64,000 bases of DNA from Streptomyces sulfonofaciens (GTDB lineage: Bacteria > Actinomycetota > Actinomycetes > Streptomycetales > Streptomycetaceae): the NCBI RefSeq assembly GCF_014656295.1, contig NZ_BNCD01000010.1:62001-126000 (forward strand), given 5' to 3'. Positions within the stretch are counted from its first letter, which is position 1; every line of letters starts with the position of its first letter. The notes beneath the pieces are model-generated. The model searched no databases, was not told the origin of the DNA, and saw only the letters and a program-made list of their open reading frames with translations. Of the stretch, positions 8,215 to 19,861 are shown piece after piece. Made by a program: the position numbers and the translations under genes.

Positions 8215-10002
8215 CTACTTCTTCAGACCCAGGTTGACGAAGTCGTACTCACCGCTGTAGGCGTCGGTGGTGTACACGTTCGCCAGCCGGGACGAGCGCC
8301 AGTTGATGAACTTCTCGAAGACGAACGGCAGGTAGTAGCCGCCCTCCATGACCTTGTGGTTGATCTCGGTCGCTATCTGCGCCTTCTTGGTGGCGTCCAT
8401 CTCCTTGACGTAGGAGTTGAACAGACCGTCGATCGTCTTGTCCTTGATCAGGGAGTAGTTGTTGTTGCCGCTCTGCAGGATGTACTTGCTGTCCCACAGC
8501 GGCAGACCGAAGCCCTGCACCGACGGGAAGTCCGGGCCCCAGCCCATGATGATGATGCCGTAGCCCTTCTTCTTCACGTTGGAGGGGCTGCCGATGATGC
8601 CGGTGGTCTGCGAACCGTCGTACTGGTCGATGTCGGCCGTGACGCCGATCTTCTTCAGCGACGCCTGGAGCGACTCGGCGGTGGCCACCTCGACCGGCTT
8701 GTTGTTGCGGACCGCGATGGTGGTCTTGAAGCCGTTCGGCTTGCCGCACTCCTTCAGCTCGGCCTTGGCCTTGGCGACGTCACCCGCACCGTCGTTCTTC
8801 AGGAAGCCGAACGGGTCGTACTTCTGGCCCTCGGCGCCCGGCACGGACGGCGGCAGCATGTTGGTGCCGATCGCGCCACCGGCCACCGGGCCGCCGCGCG
8901 CGGTCTGCAGCGACTTGTGGTCGGCACCGTAGATCACCGCGTTGCGGCAGTGGACGTTGTCGAACGGCTTCACGCTCTGCGGGAAGGCCGCGTAGCGGAT
9001 GTAGCCGGAGACCGGGTTGTCCAGGTTCTCCTTGTGCTGCTTCAGGGCCACGGTGCGGCCCTGCGGCGACATGCCCGTCTGGCCGATGTCCAGGTCGAAG
9101 TCACCCTGGATGAGGCGCTGGTCCATGTCGTTGGCGTTGGTGAAGAAGTTGACCGTGATCTTGTCCGGGTACGCCTTGCGGACCGGGTCGGACGACTGCT
9201 TCCACGAGGTGTTGCGGACCAGCACCAGCGACTTGCCGGGGTCGTACGACTGGAACTTGTACGGACCGGAGGAGAACGGGTGCAGGGCGTACTTGGACCT
9301 GGTGTCCTTGTCCTGGCGGACCGGGGACGCCGAGGTCATCGCCAGCATCTCCTGGAAGTCGGAGTTCGGCTTCGGCAGGTGGAAGACGATGGTCTTGTCG
9401 TCCGGCGTGGAGATCGCCTTCAGGCCCAGGTGATCCGCGCTCTTGTCCTTGTACGGGCCCTTGTAGGTGTTATCGGGGTCCAGCACCTGCTGGAGGTAGA
9501 TCGGACCGCCGGACAGCACGTCCTGCGCCCACGAGCGCTCGATGCCGTACTTGACGTCCTTGGAGGTGATCGGCTTGCCGTCCTCCCAGGTGATCCCGTC
9601 GCGCAGCGTGTACGTGTAGGTCTTGCCGCCGTCCGTGATCTTCGCAAGGCCGGTGGCCAGGTCCGGGGTGAGCTCGGCGCCCGTCTTGCCCGGCGCGGTC
9701 TTGTTGGTGACGAGCTGACGGCTGTAGTAGCGCATGAAGTTCCAGGCGAAGCCGTAGTAGCCGCGCGTGGTGTCCCACGAGTCGGCGTCCTGGGCTCCGG
9801 CGAACTTCAGCGTGCCGCCCTTCTTGGCGAGCGAGGCCTGGGCGACCTTGTTGTTCGCGGCGTCGAACCCGGCCGCGCCGTCCTTCGACGCGCCGTTGTC
9901 CTTGCCACCGCCGCCACACGCCGCCGTGGCCAGCAGTGCGGCTACCGCGGCCGCAGCGGCGAAGGCCTGCTTGCGCCGCCCTGAGGTGCGTTGGGTAGTC
10001 AC
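8215..10002 (-). CDS. oppA: Oligopeptide-binding lipoprotein OppA
   Basis: A 595-residue solute-binding protein of SBP family 5 (peptide/nickel). Its signal sequence is VTTQRTSGRRKQ followed by AFAAAAAVAALLATAACGGGG; the lipid-anchor cysteine is C29, with T at -3 making the lipobox slightly atypical. The mature part has family hallmarks such as GGTLKFAGAQDADSWD and YTLRDGITWEDGKPITSKDVKYGIERS. The GTG start at 10002 has GGAGGA upstream; the frame extends 23 codons further but through the ribosome site. It captures peptides outside the membrane. It sits between oppC and oppB, a less usual order. Confidence 0.94.
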   Translation of the reverse strand: MTTQRTSGRRKQAFAAAAAVAALLATAACGGGGKDNGASKDGAAGFDAANNKVAQASLAKKGGTLKFAGAQDADSWDTTRGYYGFAWNFMRYYSRQLVTNKTAPGKTGAELTPDLATGLAKITDGGKTYTYTLRDGITWEDGKPITSKDVKYGIERSWAQDVLSGGPIYLQQVLDPDNTYKGPYKDKSADHLGLKAISTPDDKTIVFHLPKPNSDFQEMLAMTSASPVRQDKDTRSKYALHPFSSGPYKFQSYDPGKSLVLVRNTSWKQSSDPVRKAYPDKITVNFFTNANDMDQRLIQGDFDLDIGQTGMSPQGRTVALKQHKENLDNPVSGYIRYAAFPQSVKPFDNVHCRNAVIYGADHKSLQTARGGPVAGGAIGTNMLPPSVPGAEGQKYDPFGFLKNDGAGDVAKAKAELKECGKPNGFKTTIAVRNNKPVEVATAESLQASLKKIGVTADIDQYDGSQTTGIIGSPSNVKKKGYGIIIMGWGPDFPSVQGFGLPLWDSKYILQSGNNNYSLIKDKTIDGLFNSYVKEMDATKKAQIATEINHKVMEGGYYLPFVFEKFINWRSSRLANVYTTDAYSGEYDFVNLGLKK

Positions 10003-10067
10003 GATCTCGGATCCTCCGAATTGATAAGCGGCCCGTGGATCGGCCACGGGTCCCTGGGGGTAGCAGT

Positions 10068-11078
10068 TCATCGGGAACCCTTCGGGTCCAGCGCGTCTCG
10101 CACGCCGTCGCCGAAGAGGTTGAAGGCAAGCACGGTGATGAAGATCGCTACGCCGGGGATCACCATGTACATGGGGTCCGAGTCGTAGTAGTCGATCGCA
10201 CTCGAGAGCATCTGCCCCCAGGAGGCGGTGGGCGGTTTGACGCCCACGCCCAGGAAGCTCAGTGCCGCCTCGGTGAGGATGTTGGTCGGGATCATCATCG
10301 TCGTGTACACGATGATGGGCGCGACGAGGTTGGGCAGCAGCTCCTTGAACAGGATGTAGAGCCGCCCCGCGCCGAGGCTGCGGGCCGCCTCGACGTACTC
10401 CCGCTCACGCAGCGAGAGCGTCTGTCCGCGCACCACACGCCCGATGTAGGGCCATCCGAAGAAGCCGATCACGAGGATCATCACGAACAGGCGCACGTCC
10501 GTGCCGGTGAGGCCCAGCATCTCGTTCGGCATGACCGAGACCAGCGCGATGATGAAGAGCAGTTGCGGGAACGCGAGCAGGCCGTCCATGACCCGGCTGA
10601 TGGCCGCGTCCACCCAGCCCCCGAAGAAGCCGGCCAGGATGCCGAGCACGGTGCCGATGATGACCGCCACCACCGCGGACAGGAAGCCCACGAGGAGCGA
10701 GACCCGGGAGCCGTAGACGATCCGGGCGAAGACGTCGCGGCCGCTGACCGGTTCGACGCCGAACAGGTGGTCGCCGCTGATCCCGCCCAAGGAGCCCTTG
10801 GGCGTGGAGAAGAGCGGATCGATCAGGTTCTCGTGGTGCGTCTCCGGGTCCTGCCCGACCAGGTGGGCGATCGCGGGAGCGAGGATCGCGATCACGATCA
10901 GCACCAGGACAACGATGCCACCGGTCAGGGCGAGCTTGTCGCGTTTGAGGCGCTCCCAGGCGATCCGGCCGAGCGACCGGCCCTGGACCGCCTGCGCGCC
11001 TCCGGCCTCGGCGAGGGACGCCTCCTCGGCCGCACTGGGGGCCGCATCTGCGGTCGGCTCGTGCAATGGTGCCGTCAT
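10068..11078 (-). CDS. oppC: Oligopeptide ABC transporter permease OppC (first gene of operon)
   Basis: A 336-residue permease with the OppC N-terminal region (SLGRIAWERLKRDKLALTGGIVVLVLIVIAILAPAIAHL), a long periplasmic loop containing HLFGVEPVSGRDVFARIVYGSRVSL, and the EAA loop YVEAARSLGAGRLYILFKELLPNL. It ends with the usual GDGVRDALDPKGSR. ATG 11078 is chosen; the frame runs a further 38 codons upstream through unlikely sequence. It begins the opp operon, 65 bp before oppA. By synteny and domain set the operon resembles bldK-type importers that take up signalling or nutrient peptides. Confidence 0.94.
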   Translation of the reverse strand: MTAPLHEPTADAAPSAAEEASLAEAGGAQAVQGRSLGRIAWERLKRDKLALTGGIVVLVLIVIAILAPAIAHLVGQDPETHHENLIDPLFSTPKGSLGGISGDHLFGVEPVSGRDVFARIVYGSRVSLLVGFLSAVVAVIIGTVLGILAGFFGGWVDAAISRVMDGLLAFPQLLFIIALVSVMPNEMLGLTGTDVRLFVMILVIGFFGWPYIGRVVRGQTLSLREREYVEAARSLGAGRLYILFKELLPNLVAPIIVYTTMMIPTNILTEAALSFLGVGVKPPTASWGQMLSSAIDYYDSDPMYMVIPGVAIFITVLAFNLFGDGVRDALDPKGSR

Positions 11079-11483
11079 CGTGCCAGGGACCCCTCTCAAC
11101 CGGCGGTTACCGGCCCACACGTGCCGCTGTGGCGGCCTGATCCGTCCGTTTCGTACGCAGGGGCGACCGCCCCTTGGAGCGGGAGTCTTCATCGCGGTTG
11201 CGATCTGTTGCCAGACTTGGCAGGGAATGGATGCCTAACCGTGATGCTGGCTGGAACGTTCCGTTATCCGGACGGGCCGAATCGGGGGTCGGACACCCCC
11301 CATTTACGGACAAACGACACATCGGTTGAGATATGCCATTCTGTTGTTCACTGAAAGTGACCAACTGTTACCGCAGAGGACATATTTCCCCCTAGTAACA
11401 TTGACATGACGGCTTGTTCGACCCCGTCAGGTCAAGTCAATTTCCGTGGCCCCCCGGGCACCGGAAGGCCCACGACAGACCGG
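11079..11483. promoter_or_regulatory. AT-richer leader region upstream of the opp operon
   Basis: This 405-bp gap has no gene. It is clearly richer in A+T (especially 11220-11410) than neighbouring DNA and must hold the promoter for oppC, read leftwards. A perfect 10-bp palindrome GGAACGTTCC lies at 11253-11262. GGGGG-TCGGACA-CCCCC (about 11286-11302) is a short hairpin. I could not fix -35/-10 boxes with confidence. Confidence 0.45.
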
Positions 11484-12326
11484 TCAGTAGGTGGCGCCGG
11501 GAGGTGGGTAACCGTAGCCCGTCGCGGGCGGGGGCAGGATGCCGGGTGCCCCGGGGGCCCCGGGGGCGATACCGGGGGCCCCGGGCGCGCCGTGCGCCTC
11601 CCGGTCGTAGAACGGCCGGGCGCAGGCCCGCAGCCACATCGCCACCGGATCGTGCTCGTCGAACAGCGCGACGGTGGAGACCGAAAGGCCGTCCGGCACG
11701 GCACCGATGGACTGCTGCATCATCGACCGTACGGCGTCCACGGCGGGCGGGCTGGTGTCGTAGACGTCCAGGCCGATGGCGAGGTACGGCGAACCGAGCG
11801 CAGGCTGGACCCAGGCGCGGCGCAGCGCACGCACCGCGGGCGTACGGTGGGCGTGCTGGGTGAGCAGGGCGTAGAACTGCGGGATCTCGATGGTGGGCTC
11901 GCTCAGCCGCAGCGGACCGGCCGGCTGCCGGTCCAGGCCGGTGGCCATCCGGCGCAGATCGAGCCAGGGGATGCCGACGCCGCCGCCGGGCGCGTGCGGG
12001 TTCAGCCAGAGGCCGTAGTGGTCGGGGTAGAGGGCACGGGCCGCGTCCAGGCCGCCGATCACCTCGTAGGAGCGGTTCCAGCCGCTGGCGGTCAGCTCCT
12101 GGGCCGAGGTGACGCAGGGGGCGTAGCCGAGACCGTCGACCTGCATGTTCCCGTACTGGGCGTCCGGGGAGCCGGCCTGGCCGTGCCAGAGCAGCATGTA
12201 CACCTGCCCGCCGGCGGGATCGGCGAGCGCCTGGAGCAACGCCTCGTAGGCGTCGTAGCGCCCGGGCGTCACCTGGCGCAGCATCTGCTCGACCTGCCCG
12301 GCCGCTGCCGTGCCCGACGCACTCAC
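11484..12326 (-). CDS. SseB-like protein (first copy)
   Basis: A 280-residue soluble protein of the SseB family (enhanced serine sensitivity). It has an SseB-like N-terminal domain (QVYMLLWHGQAGSPDAQYGNMQV, CVTSAQELTASGWNRSYEVIGG) and a C-terminal SseB-type domain (FDEHDPVAMWLRACARPFYDRE). The tail is a Gly/Ala/Pro run (GAPGAPGIAPGAPGAPG). The GTG start 12326 has AAGGAG upstream. It lies on the same strand as a second SseB-like gene (12651) and close to the serine/glycine genes, which fits a role in serine tolerance, though the biochemical activity is unknown. Confidence 0.75.
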   Translation of the reverse strand: MSASGTAAAGQVEQMLRQVTPGRYDAYEALLQALADPAGGQVYMLLWHGQAGSPDAQYGNMQVDGLGYAPCVTSAQELTASGWNRSYEVIGGLDAARALYPDHYGLWLNPHAPGGGVGIPWLDLRRMATGLDRQPAGPLRLSEPTIEIPQFYALLTQHAHRTPAVRALRRAWVQPALGSPYLAIGLDVYDTSPPAVDAVRSMMQQSIGAVPDGLSVSTVALFDEHDPVAMWLRACARPFYDREAHGAPGAPGIAPGAPGAPGILPPPATGYGYPPPGATY

Positions 12327-12559
12327 CTTTGACAGCTCCTTCGTGAAGCATCCGCTGATGACGCACTGACGTACCCGGCGGGACCGGGCCCGGACCCCTG
12401 CCCGGCGGCTTCGACCGTAGGCGAACGGCCGCGGTGGCGCGAAACGGCCCGCCCGGGTCGTGGGACCAGCTTAAGCGGCACGGTCGGCCGCCGACCTGAC
12501 GCACCGGTGGGTGGCGGCGCTGCAACGCCTCCTGCGGACACCGGTGCACCGGCGCCCGG

Positions 12560-12591
12560 CGGCACCCGGCGGGCGCGCCCGCCGGGTGCCG
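12560..12591. terminator. 32-bp perfect palindrome downstream of the second SseB gene
   Basis: The sequence from 12560 to 12591 is a perfect palindrome; its left half is CGGCACCCGGCGGGCG. In RNA it would fold into a very stable hairpin. It lies 60 bp after the stop of the SseB-like gene at 12651 within a 324-bp gap (12327-12650), so a terminator is likely, although no U-run follows. Nothing else is seen in the gap. Confidence 0.6.
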
Positions 12592-12650
12592 GGGCGGGCC
12601 CGCCGGGGCGGGCGCTGCGGGACCTGCCGGGCCCCGGGCGCCCGCCCGTC

Positions 12651-13523
12651 TCACGGCGCGCAGGTGTAGAAGGGGGCCACCTTCTCCCGCATCCACTCGG
12701 CGACCGGGTCCTGAGTGACGTCCAGCAGGACCAGGTTGACGGGCCAGCGGACCGGGACGCGGCCGAGCGCCCGGCCGAGCGCGGCCAGCGGGGCGGCACG
12801 CCCGTCCCCCTCCCACGGGGTGAGCTCGACGCCGATGAACAGCACCGGATCGTCGCCCTCGATGCTGGCGAGGCAGCGGCGCGCGCTGAGCACGGTGCCG
12901 GGCAGCGGCCCCGCGCCGGGGGCGGCCGGCTGCGGAGCGATCCCGGCGCCGGGGGCCGCGCCGGTGACCGCGAACTCCTCCGCGGCCGCGGACAGGAAGT
13001 CCACCGGGTCCTCCTGCCAGTCGGGCTGGAAGAGGCGGACGCGACCGCCGGCGGCCGTCCCGTCGAGGGGGCTGCGACCGGCGCGGCACAGCTCGGCCAC
13101 CGCGGGCGGCGGCAGCGGGATGCCGACGGCGCCGTCCGGGTTGACGGCTATGCCGAGCTGGGGCGGGAGCCCGCGGGCGAACTCGACGGCGGGCGCGACG
13201 GTGTACCCCATGTGATCGCCGACGACAGCCCGGAACTGCTGCTCGGAACTGAAGACCGGGATGTACGCCTGGCCTTCGAGCTCGATGGTGGGCAGGTCGA
13301 GCACCGGCTGGTGGGGGCCTCCGCCGCCGGGCAGCGGCACCCAGAACGCGCTGCGCGTGAGGACCTCCAGGATGCGGGCGCCCGCCGAGGACACTCCCCC
13401 GGTGCCCGAGGGGCCCGAAAGGTGCCCCCACGGGGCGTCCAGGGAGGCGGCGAGGACCTCTTCGAGCTCGTTGGCCGGCCATCCGCCGTGGGGATGCGTC
13501 ATGGCCTGCGGCGCTGTGTCCAT
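12651..13523 (-). CDS. SseB-like protein (second copy)
   Basis: A 290-residue SseB-family protein with two related halves: GQAYIPVFSSEQQFRAVVGDHMGYTVAPAVEFA with GIAVNPDGAVGIPLPPPAV, then a C-terminal part ending DVTQDPVAEWMREKVAPFYTC, similar to the end of its neighbour (DEHDPVAMWLRACARPFYD). ATG 13523 is preferred because AAGGA lies nine bases upstream; an earlier ATG at 13544 is in frame. The two copies are diverged paralogues. Closeness to gcvT, glyA and sdaA supports a role in serine metabolism or tolerance. Confidence 0.75.
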   Translation of the reverse strand: MDTAPQAMTHPHGGWPANELEEVLAASLDAPWGHLSGPSGTGGVSSAGARILEVLTRSAFWVPLPGGGGPHQPVLDLPTIELEGQAYIPVFSSEQQFRAVVGDHMGYTVAPAVEFARGLPPQLGIAVNPDGAVGIPLPPPAVAELCRAGRSPLDGTAAGGRVRLFQPDWQEDPVDFLSAAAEEFAVTGAAPGAGIAPQPAAPGAGPLPGTVLSARRCLASIEGDDPVLFIGVELTPWEGDGRAAPLAALGRALGRVPVRWPVNLVLLDVTQDPVAEWMREKVAPFYTCAP

Positions 13524-13672
13524 GCTTCTCAATCCTTGTGTCATGCCCGTGCTCTCACGCCCTGCGCACAGCCGCGCGCGGCTGCGGCTGGCACCCTAAC
13601 GCGGCGCCGGTATCCTGCGCGTCCCGCCGCCGGAGCCGACCGGGACCACCCGGGACCACCCGGGACCGCGGC

Positions 13673-14404
13673 TCACCGCCGCGGCGCTGCGAAGGCGATG
13701 GTGCGCAGGGCGTCGGCGGCCGGGCGGTCCAGCAGCACCGCGGAGGCGCAACCGGACGGCAGGCGGCCGTCCTTCAGGGAGCGCACCAGGCGGCCCACGG
13801 CCCTGCGGTGGCGCAGGAAGGCGTAGCGGGACACGCCGCGGCCGCGCGCGCCCTGCCCGGCCAGGGCGGTGCCCGGCGGCACGTCGAGCAGCAGCAGGTG
13901 CAGGGTGGCGTCCCGGCGCGCGGCCTCGCGGGCGAGCCAGCGGCGTACCCATGCCTGCGTGCCGCAGTCGTGGACGACGAGGCCCGCGCCGGTGCGCAGG
14001 GTGCGGTGCAGGCGTGCGTAGTGCGCGAGGCGGACGAGGGGACGGTAGAGCGCGTACGGCAGACACCGGGGCATCCGGCGCGACCAGCGCTCGCGGGTGT
14101 CCTGGGAGTCGATGCGGGGGCCCTCCACCACCCGCCGCATCAGGGTCGACTTGCCGCTGCCGGGCAGTCCGGAGACCACCACCACGTCGCCCGCGGCGAA
14201 CGAGAGCTGCCGGGGCACCCGGTGTCCGGGCTCCCGCAGGTCGCGCACGGCGCCCCGGACCGGCGCACGGAGCGCGCGCGTGGCACGGCGCGCTTCGGGG
14301 CGCTGGAGGGACGTGTCCGTGCCGGGCACCGCCCCGTCGGAAGTGCCCGTGGCGCGTACCGTGATCGGACCGTCCACCGCGATCGGCCTCCCCCGAGCTG
14401 TCAC
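13673..14404 (-). CDS. P-loop NTPase of unknown role
   Basis: A 243-residue AAA/kinase-like protein with a clear Walker A GLPGSGKST (79-87) in the context LSFAAGDVVVVSGLPGSGKSTLMRRV, and a later hydrophobic strand ending in an acidic residue (LHLLLLDVPPG). It resembles the small zeta-toxin/AAA_33-like ATPases common beside streptomycete gcv genes. The first 65 residues are poorly conserved in look. The GTG start is at 14404. It is divergent from the riboswitch-gcvT unit. No function can be given from sequence. Confidence 0.75.
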   Translation of the reverse strand: MTARGRPIAVDGPITVRATGTSDGAVPGTDTSLQRPEARRATRALRAPVRGAVRDLREPGHRVPRQLSFAAGDVVVVSGLPGSGKSTLMRRVVEGPRIDSQDTRERWSRRMPRCLPYALYRPLVRLAHYARLHRTLRTGAGLVVHDCGTQAWVRRWLAREAARRDATLHLLLLDVPPGTALAGQGARGRGVSRYAFLRHRRAVGRLVRSLKDGRLPSGCASAVLLDRPAADALRTIAFAAPRR

Positions 14405-14721
14405 GACCCTGCCTGCCCGTCTCTACTGTCCGTTCCGTTCCTGGTGTGCTCCTCACCAAGTGTAAAGAAACGGTAATGCGGCACAAGGTGACGACCGACC
14501 CCTCCCCGGACGCCGGGCGTGTCGCGCGGCTGTGCATCCCGGGCGCACCGCACGGCCGTTGCCGGTTGCGACACGGCCGGCCGGCGCCGCTCGGCCCGGC
14601 CTCCCGCGCCCGTCGGCGCGGCTCCTTCGTCTCGTTCGAGGCCGTCCGCCCCGCGCCCCCACCGCTCCGGCGCGCGCGCCGTGCAATGATGTGCGCGCCA
14701 ACTCCATACCGGCCGTTTGAA

Positions 14722-14931
14722 CCCGCGCGGGAGAGCCTCCGGCCATCGGCCGGGGCGCCGAAGGAGCAAGTCCTCCCTTGAATCTCTCAGGCCCAGATAC
14801 CGCGCGGGCGAGGCAATTCTGGAAAGCGGGCCGCTCCTGTGGCGGTCCCACCCAAGGTGCAAGCCCGGATGTCCGGATGTCTCCTTGTGAGACGGGCTCT
14901 CGGTGAACCTCTCAGGTTCCGATGACAGAGG
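14722..14931 (+). promoter_or_regulatory. Tandem glycine riboswitch controlling gcvT
   Basis: Two glycine aptamers lie in tandem. Aptamer 1 spans about 14722-14808: CCCGCGCGG (14722-14730) pairs with CCGCGCGGG (14800-14808) as P1, enclosing the hallmark GGGAGAG, GCGCCGAAGGAGCAA and AATCTCTCAGG segments. Aptamer 2 spans about 14817-14931, with CACCCAAGGTGCAAGCC and ACCTCTCAGGTTCCGATGACAGA. Such tandem elements bind glycine and usually switch on gcv genes when glycine is plentiful. It sits in the 571-bp gap before gcvT; the expression platform is probably the short stretch up to the gcvT start. Confidence 0.92.
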
Positions 14932-14975
14932 GGGAGGAGCGTCCTCGTCCGTCCAGCCTGCCCGGGAGCCCGCCC

Positions 14976-16133
14976 ATGCCCCTCGATGCCCGAAAGCCCC
15001 GCCGCACCGCCCTCGACGCCGTGCACCGTTCGCTCGGCGCGACCATGACCGACTTCGCCGGCTGGGACATGCCTCTGCGGTACGGCAGCGAACGGGACGA
15101 GCACCAGGCGGTGCGGACCGCGGCCGGGCTCTTCGACCTCTCGCACATGGGCGAGATCACCGTCACGGGACCGGACGCGGCGGCCCTGCTCGACCATGCC
15201 CTGGTCGGCAACATCGGGGCCCTCAGGCCGGGCCGCGCCCGCTACACGATGATCTGCCGCGCGGACGGCGGCATCCTGGACGACCTGATCGTCTACCGGC
15301 TCGCGGGCGGGCGGCCGGGGCCCGCGGGCGCCGCCGACGAGTACCTGGTCGTCGCGAACGCCGCGAACGCCGACACGGTCCTCGGCGCGCTCACCGAGCG
15401 GGCCGCGGGCTTCGACGCGGTGGTGCGCGACGACCGCGACGCCTACGCCCTGCTCGCCGTCCAGGGCCCGGCCTCCCCGGGCATCCTCGCACCGCTCACC
15501 GACGTCCCGCTCGCGGACCTGAAGTACTACACGGGCGCGCCGGGTGACGTCGCCGGTGTGCCCGCGCTCATCGCCCGTACGGGGTACACCGGCGAGGACG
15601 GCTTCGAGCTGTTCGTGTCGCCCGGCGACGCCGAGCGGCTCTGGGCGGCGCTGACCGAGGCGGGCGCGGCGGTGGGCCTGGTGCCGTGCGGCCTCTCGTG
15701 CCGTGACACGTTGCGCCTGGAGGCGGGCATGCCGCTGTACGGGCATGAGCTGAGCACCGCGCTGACGCCCTTCGACGCGGGCCTCGGCCGGGTCGTGAAG
15801 TTCGACAAGGCGGGCGACTTCGTCGGGCGCGCCGCGCTCGAGGAGGCGGCCGGGCGCGCCGAGAGCGCCCCGCCCCGCAGGCTGGTCGGCCTCGTCGCCG
15901 GGGGGCGCCGGGTGCCGCGCGCGGGGTACGCCGTGGTGGCGGCCGCGGACGGCGCGGTGATCGGGGAGGTCACCTCGGGCGCGCCCTCGCCGACGCTGGG
16001 CAGGCCGATCGCGATGGCCTACGTCGACGCGGCCCACGCGGAACCGGGAACGGCGGGCGTGGCCGTGGACATCCGCGGCAGCCATGAGCCCCACGAGGTG
16101 GTGGCCCTGCCGTTCTACCAGCGCGAGAAGTGA
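14976..16133 (+). CDS. gcvT: Aminomethyltransferase (glycine cleavage T protein)
   Basis: A 385-residue T protein that transfers the methylene group from the lipoyl arm of GcvH to tetrahydrofolate and releases ammonia. Family motifs include FAGWDMPLRYGS, GLFDLSHMGEI, GYTGEDGFELF and CRDTLRLEAGMPLYGHEL. ATG 14976 with GGGAG upstream is preferred. An in-frame ATG at 14922 falls inside the second aptamer and would add 18 unlikely residues. It is the first gene under the glycine riboswitch, followed by gcvH after about 180 bp. The P protein gene is not in this window. Confidence 0.95.
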   Translation: MPLDARKPRRTALDAVHRSLGATMTDFAGWDMPLRYGSERDEHQAVRTAAGLFDLSHMGEITVTGPDAAALLDHALVGNIGALRPGRARYTMICRADGGILDDLIVYRLAGGRPGPAGAADEYLVVANAANADTVLGALTERAAGFDAVVRDDRDAYALLAVQGPASPGILAPLTDVPLADLKYYTGAPGDVAGVPALIARTGYTGEDGFELFVSPGDAERLWAALTEAGAAVGLVPCGLSCRDTLRLEAGMPLYGHELSTALTPFDAGLGRVVKFDKAGDFVGRAALEEAAGRAESAPPRRLVGLVAGGRRVPRAGYAVVAAADGAVIGEVTSGAPSPTLGRPIAMAYVDAAHAEPGTAGVAVDIRGSHEPHEVVALPFYQREK

Positions 16134-16312
16134 GACCGGGCGGCCGGGCGCGCGCCGCTCGACTGCCGGGCGCACGCCGCCCGGCGGCCGGGCGCACCTC
16201 ACCCAGCGCCGGTCCTCGCCCGGCCCGGCGGGCACCCGGATCGCCCGCCCCGTCTCGTACCGCAAGACCGTCCGTTCGGAAGCACTCCCCCGCGTACAGG
16301 AGAATTCAGCAC

Positions 16313-16690
16313 ATGAGCAACCCCGAGCAGCTTCGTTACAGCAAGGAGCACGAGTGGCTGTCGCCCGCCGAGGACGGCGTGGCGACGGTCGGCATCACCG
16401 AGTTCGCGGCCAACGCGCTCGGCGACGTCGTCTACGCCCAGCTCCCGGAGGCCGGCTCCACCGTCACCGCGGGCGAGACCTGCGGCGAGCTGGAGTCGAC
16501 CAAGTCGGTCAGCGATCTGTACGCGCCGGTCAGCGGCGAGGTCACCGAGGTCAACGACGACGTGGTCGACGACCCCTCGCTGGTGAACTCCGCGCCGTTC
16601 GAGGGCGGCTGGCTCTTCAAGGTGCGCGTCACCGAGGAGCCGGACGACCTGCTCTCCGCCGACGAGTACACCGAGTTCTCGGCCGGCTGA
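16313..16690 (+). CDS. gcvH: Glycine cleavage H protein (lipoyl carrier)
   Basis: A 125-residue lipoyl carrier of the glycine cleavage complex. The lipoylated lysine is K64 in GELESTKSVSDLYAPVSGEV, and the N-terminus YSKEHEWL is typical. ATG 16313 has AGGAG seven bases upstream; a longer open frame upstream is not coding-like. It shuttles the aminomethyl group between P, T and L proteins and lies between gcvT and glyA. Confidence 0.97.
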   Translation: MSNPEQLRYSKEHEWLSPAEDGVATVGITEFAANALGDVVYAQLPEAGSTVTAGETCGELESTKSVSDLYAPVSGEVTEVNDDVVDDPSLVNSAPFEGGWLFKVRVTEEPDDLLSADEYTEFSAG

Positions 16691-16790
16691 GCCCGCCGGG
16701 CACTCGGGGTACCCGCCGCGCCGGCGCCCCGCTCCGCCCCGGGCCGCTCTGCCCTTGCCAAGGGCCGGAACCACTGCGTTAGGGACCGTG

Positions 16791-18073
<1,283 letters not shown>

Positions 18074-18074
<1 letters not shown>

Positions 18075-18150
18075 GGGCCTTTCGCCCCGGTTCGTCAGCA
18101 GTTCCCACGGAACGTACGCTGAACGGGGCGCCGCACCGCCGCGGCGCCCC
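18074..18150 (+). terminator. Terminator hairpins after glyA
   Basis: GGGGC-CTTTC-GCCCC (18074-18088) directly follows the stop. A stronger 10-bp stem GGGGCGCCGC / GCGGCGCCCC lies at 18125-18150 with a 6-base loop. This probably ends the gcvT-gcvH-glyA transcript, so sdaA may have its own promoter or depend on read-through. Confidence 0.6.
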
Positions 18151-18235
18151 CACCGCCCGCCTTCCGTGTTCCCGCGGCGCACGCCGCCGTGTCACCCGGG
18201 CAGACGACGGCGTCTGCCGACCGCAAGGAGTCCCC

Positions 18236-19603
<1,368 letters not shown>

Positions 19604-19861
19604 ACGGCCGGCCGCGGTCCGTCGGGACGGGTCCGCCGAGCGGTCGGCGGCCGCGCTGTGCGCGCCCCTCGACACGGTGGGCACCCAGCGATCTGCGGAG
19701 AGCGAAAGCGGAAGCAGACAGTACATTTTCAGCCATGAATTTCAGCCATATCTGCGGCTCAAAACAGACTCATCGCCTCTTCCATGGCGTAAACAGCCTT
19801 ATCTTCCGTACTGCGAAACCTCGCCATTAACGGAACGAAGCACGAACAGAGAGGTCCGTCC

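Noticed and set aside
14922..14976. Upstream ATG for gcvT at 14922
   Set aside because: It lies inside the conserved 3' part of the second glycine aptamer and adds 18 residues unlike GcvT. ATG 14976 has its own GGGAG site.
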